Assembly (NCBI GenBank): GCA_023374025.1
Contig: SIJG01000031.1
Coordinates: 750,618 to 814,617, forward strand
Source of the DNA: Heterodera schachtii
Taxonomy: Eukaryota; Nematoda; Chromadorea; Rhabditida; Heteroderidae
DNA length: 64,000 nt
Direction of reading: 5' to 3'
The position numbers and the translations under genes were made by a program. Numbering within the stretch: the stretch's first letter is position 1; each line of letters starts with the position of its first letter. A model generated the notes under the pieces. It was not told the DNA's origin, made no database searches, and saw nothing but the letters and a program-made list of their open reading frames with translations. This document shows positions 63,629-64,000 of the stretch, in pieces.

Positions 63629-64000
63629 TTTGGGAAAATTTGGTGGCAATTTAAGAGAATGGGAGGAGTTAATTAATCGGATGAATGAATGAAGGAATGA
63701 ATAAATGTTGGGACTTCAGGGACTCCTTTTATTAGGCAGAATTCTGCTCAAATATAATTTAATTGATTATTTTTACATAAATTAGTTAAAATAAAATAAA
63801 AATTTGATTGATTTATTTTATATAAAATAGTTAAAAATATATAATTTTATGATCAATTTATATATATTAATTTAAAATAAATAATTTAATTGATTTATTT
63901 TACATAAAAAATCAAAAATTATTATTATTTTATTTTTATTTTTACATTAGTGAATTTTTTTTTTGTTGTTATTTTACATAAAATAAATTGAAATATAAAT
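63629..64000. other. AT-rich flank, no gene seen
   Basis: 5' flank of the ubiquitin-like locus, with a TGAATGAATGAAGGAATGAA run at about 63680-63703, then extremely AT-rich sequence with TTGATTTATTTTA-like words to the window end. Confidence 0.5.

Overview
The window is AT-rich eukaryotic DNA with short introns (about 40-500 nt), almost all GT-AG and some with the TTTTCAG acceptor common in nematodes. The largest gene family encodes F-box-like proteins of a type I associate with the large expansions in plant-parasitic cyst nematodes (Heteroderidae, e.g. Globodera/Heterodera). A frame-broken locus with a signal peptide and tandem ubiquitin-like domains fits the same origin. I infer a cyst nematode at moderate confidence; genus and species cannot be read from the sequence alone.

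Genes. Three non-family genes have complete exon models that stay in frame: a short signal-peptide/single-TM protein (14067-15105, minus), a polyQ/N-rich membrane protein in six exons (15515-17238, plus) and a divergent 14-3-3 protein in five exons (45341-46437, plus). Everything else that looks genic belongs to the F-box-like family or to the ubiquitin-like locus at 62218-63628 (minus). The F-box-like family falls into three subfamilies. Subfamily 1 has five exons and an 11-nt first exon coding MNR(R/H); its copies are at 0.5-1.95, 18.3-19.6, 23.0-24.8, 33.1-35.8, 38.1-39.6, 49.4-51.0, 52.2-53.6 and 57.6-59.3 kb. Subfamily 2 has a 36-residue Lys/Gln/Ser-rich first exon; its copies are at 2.6-5.3, 9.7-12.3 and 26.5-29.5 kb. 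Subfamily 3 is at 20.8-22.2, 60.3-61.0 and 61.3-62.2 kb. Only three subfamily-1 copies are fully open (18304-19618, 38080-39626, 52244-53566), and the 9.7-12.3 kb copy is open up to a late stop. The others are broken by transposon insertions, frameshifts, nonsense codons or internal deletions.

Layout. 0.5-5.3 kb: two F-box pseudogenes. 5.3-9.7 kb: a nest of miniature transposons. 9.7-14.5 kb and 26.5-31.6 kb: two copies of a segmental duplication of about 4.8 kb; the second copy truncates the TM-protein gene. 15.5-24.8 kb: the polyQ membrane gene and three F-box loci. 31.6-38 kb: a GC-rich giant hairpin and an F-box pseudogene full of nested elements. 40-45 kb and 46.5-49 kb: fold-back elements. 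45.3-46.4 kb: 14-3-3. 49-62 kb: more F-box loci and elements. 62.2-63.6 kb: the ubiquitin-like locus.

Mobile DNA dominates. At least twenty non-autonomous elements can be delimited by eye with matching target duplications. One class begins CAGGG or TAGGG with 8-bp duplications (hAT-like). A second begins GG and ends CC with 8-9 bp (once up to 11 bp) duplications; several of its members have long inverted arms built from short tandem repeats that differ from element to element, and one carries a coding-like insert. A third is short, palindromic and flanked by TA. No transposase, LTR retroelement, rRNA, CRISPR array or convincing tRNA was seen. The most striking observation is that, between the two segmental copies, the F-box exons differ far more than their introns and flanks, while the exon of the neighbouring TM gene is unchanged.
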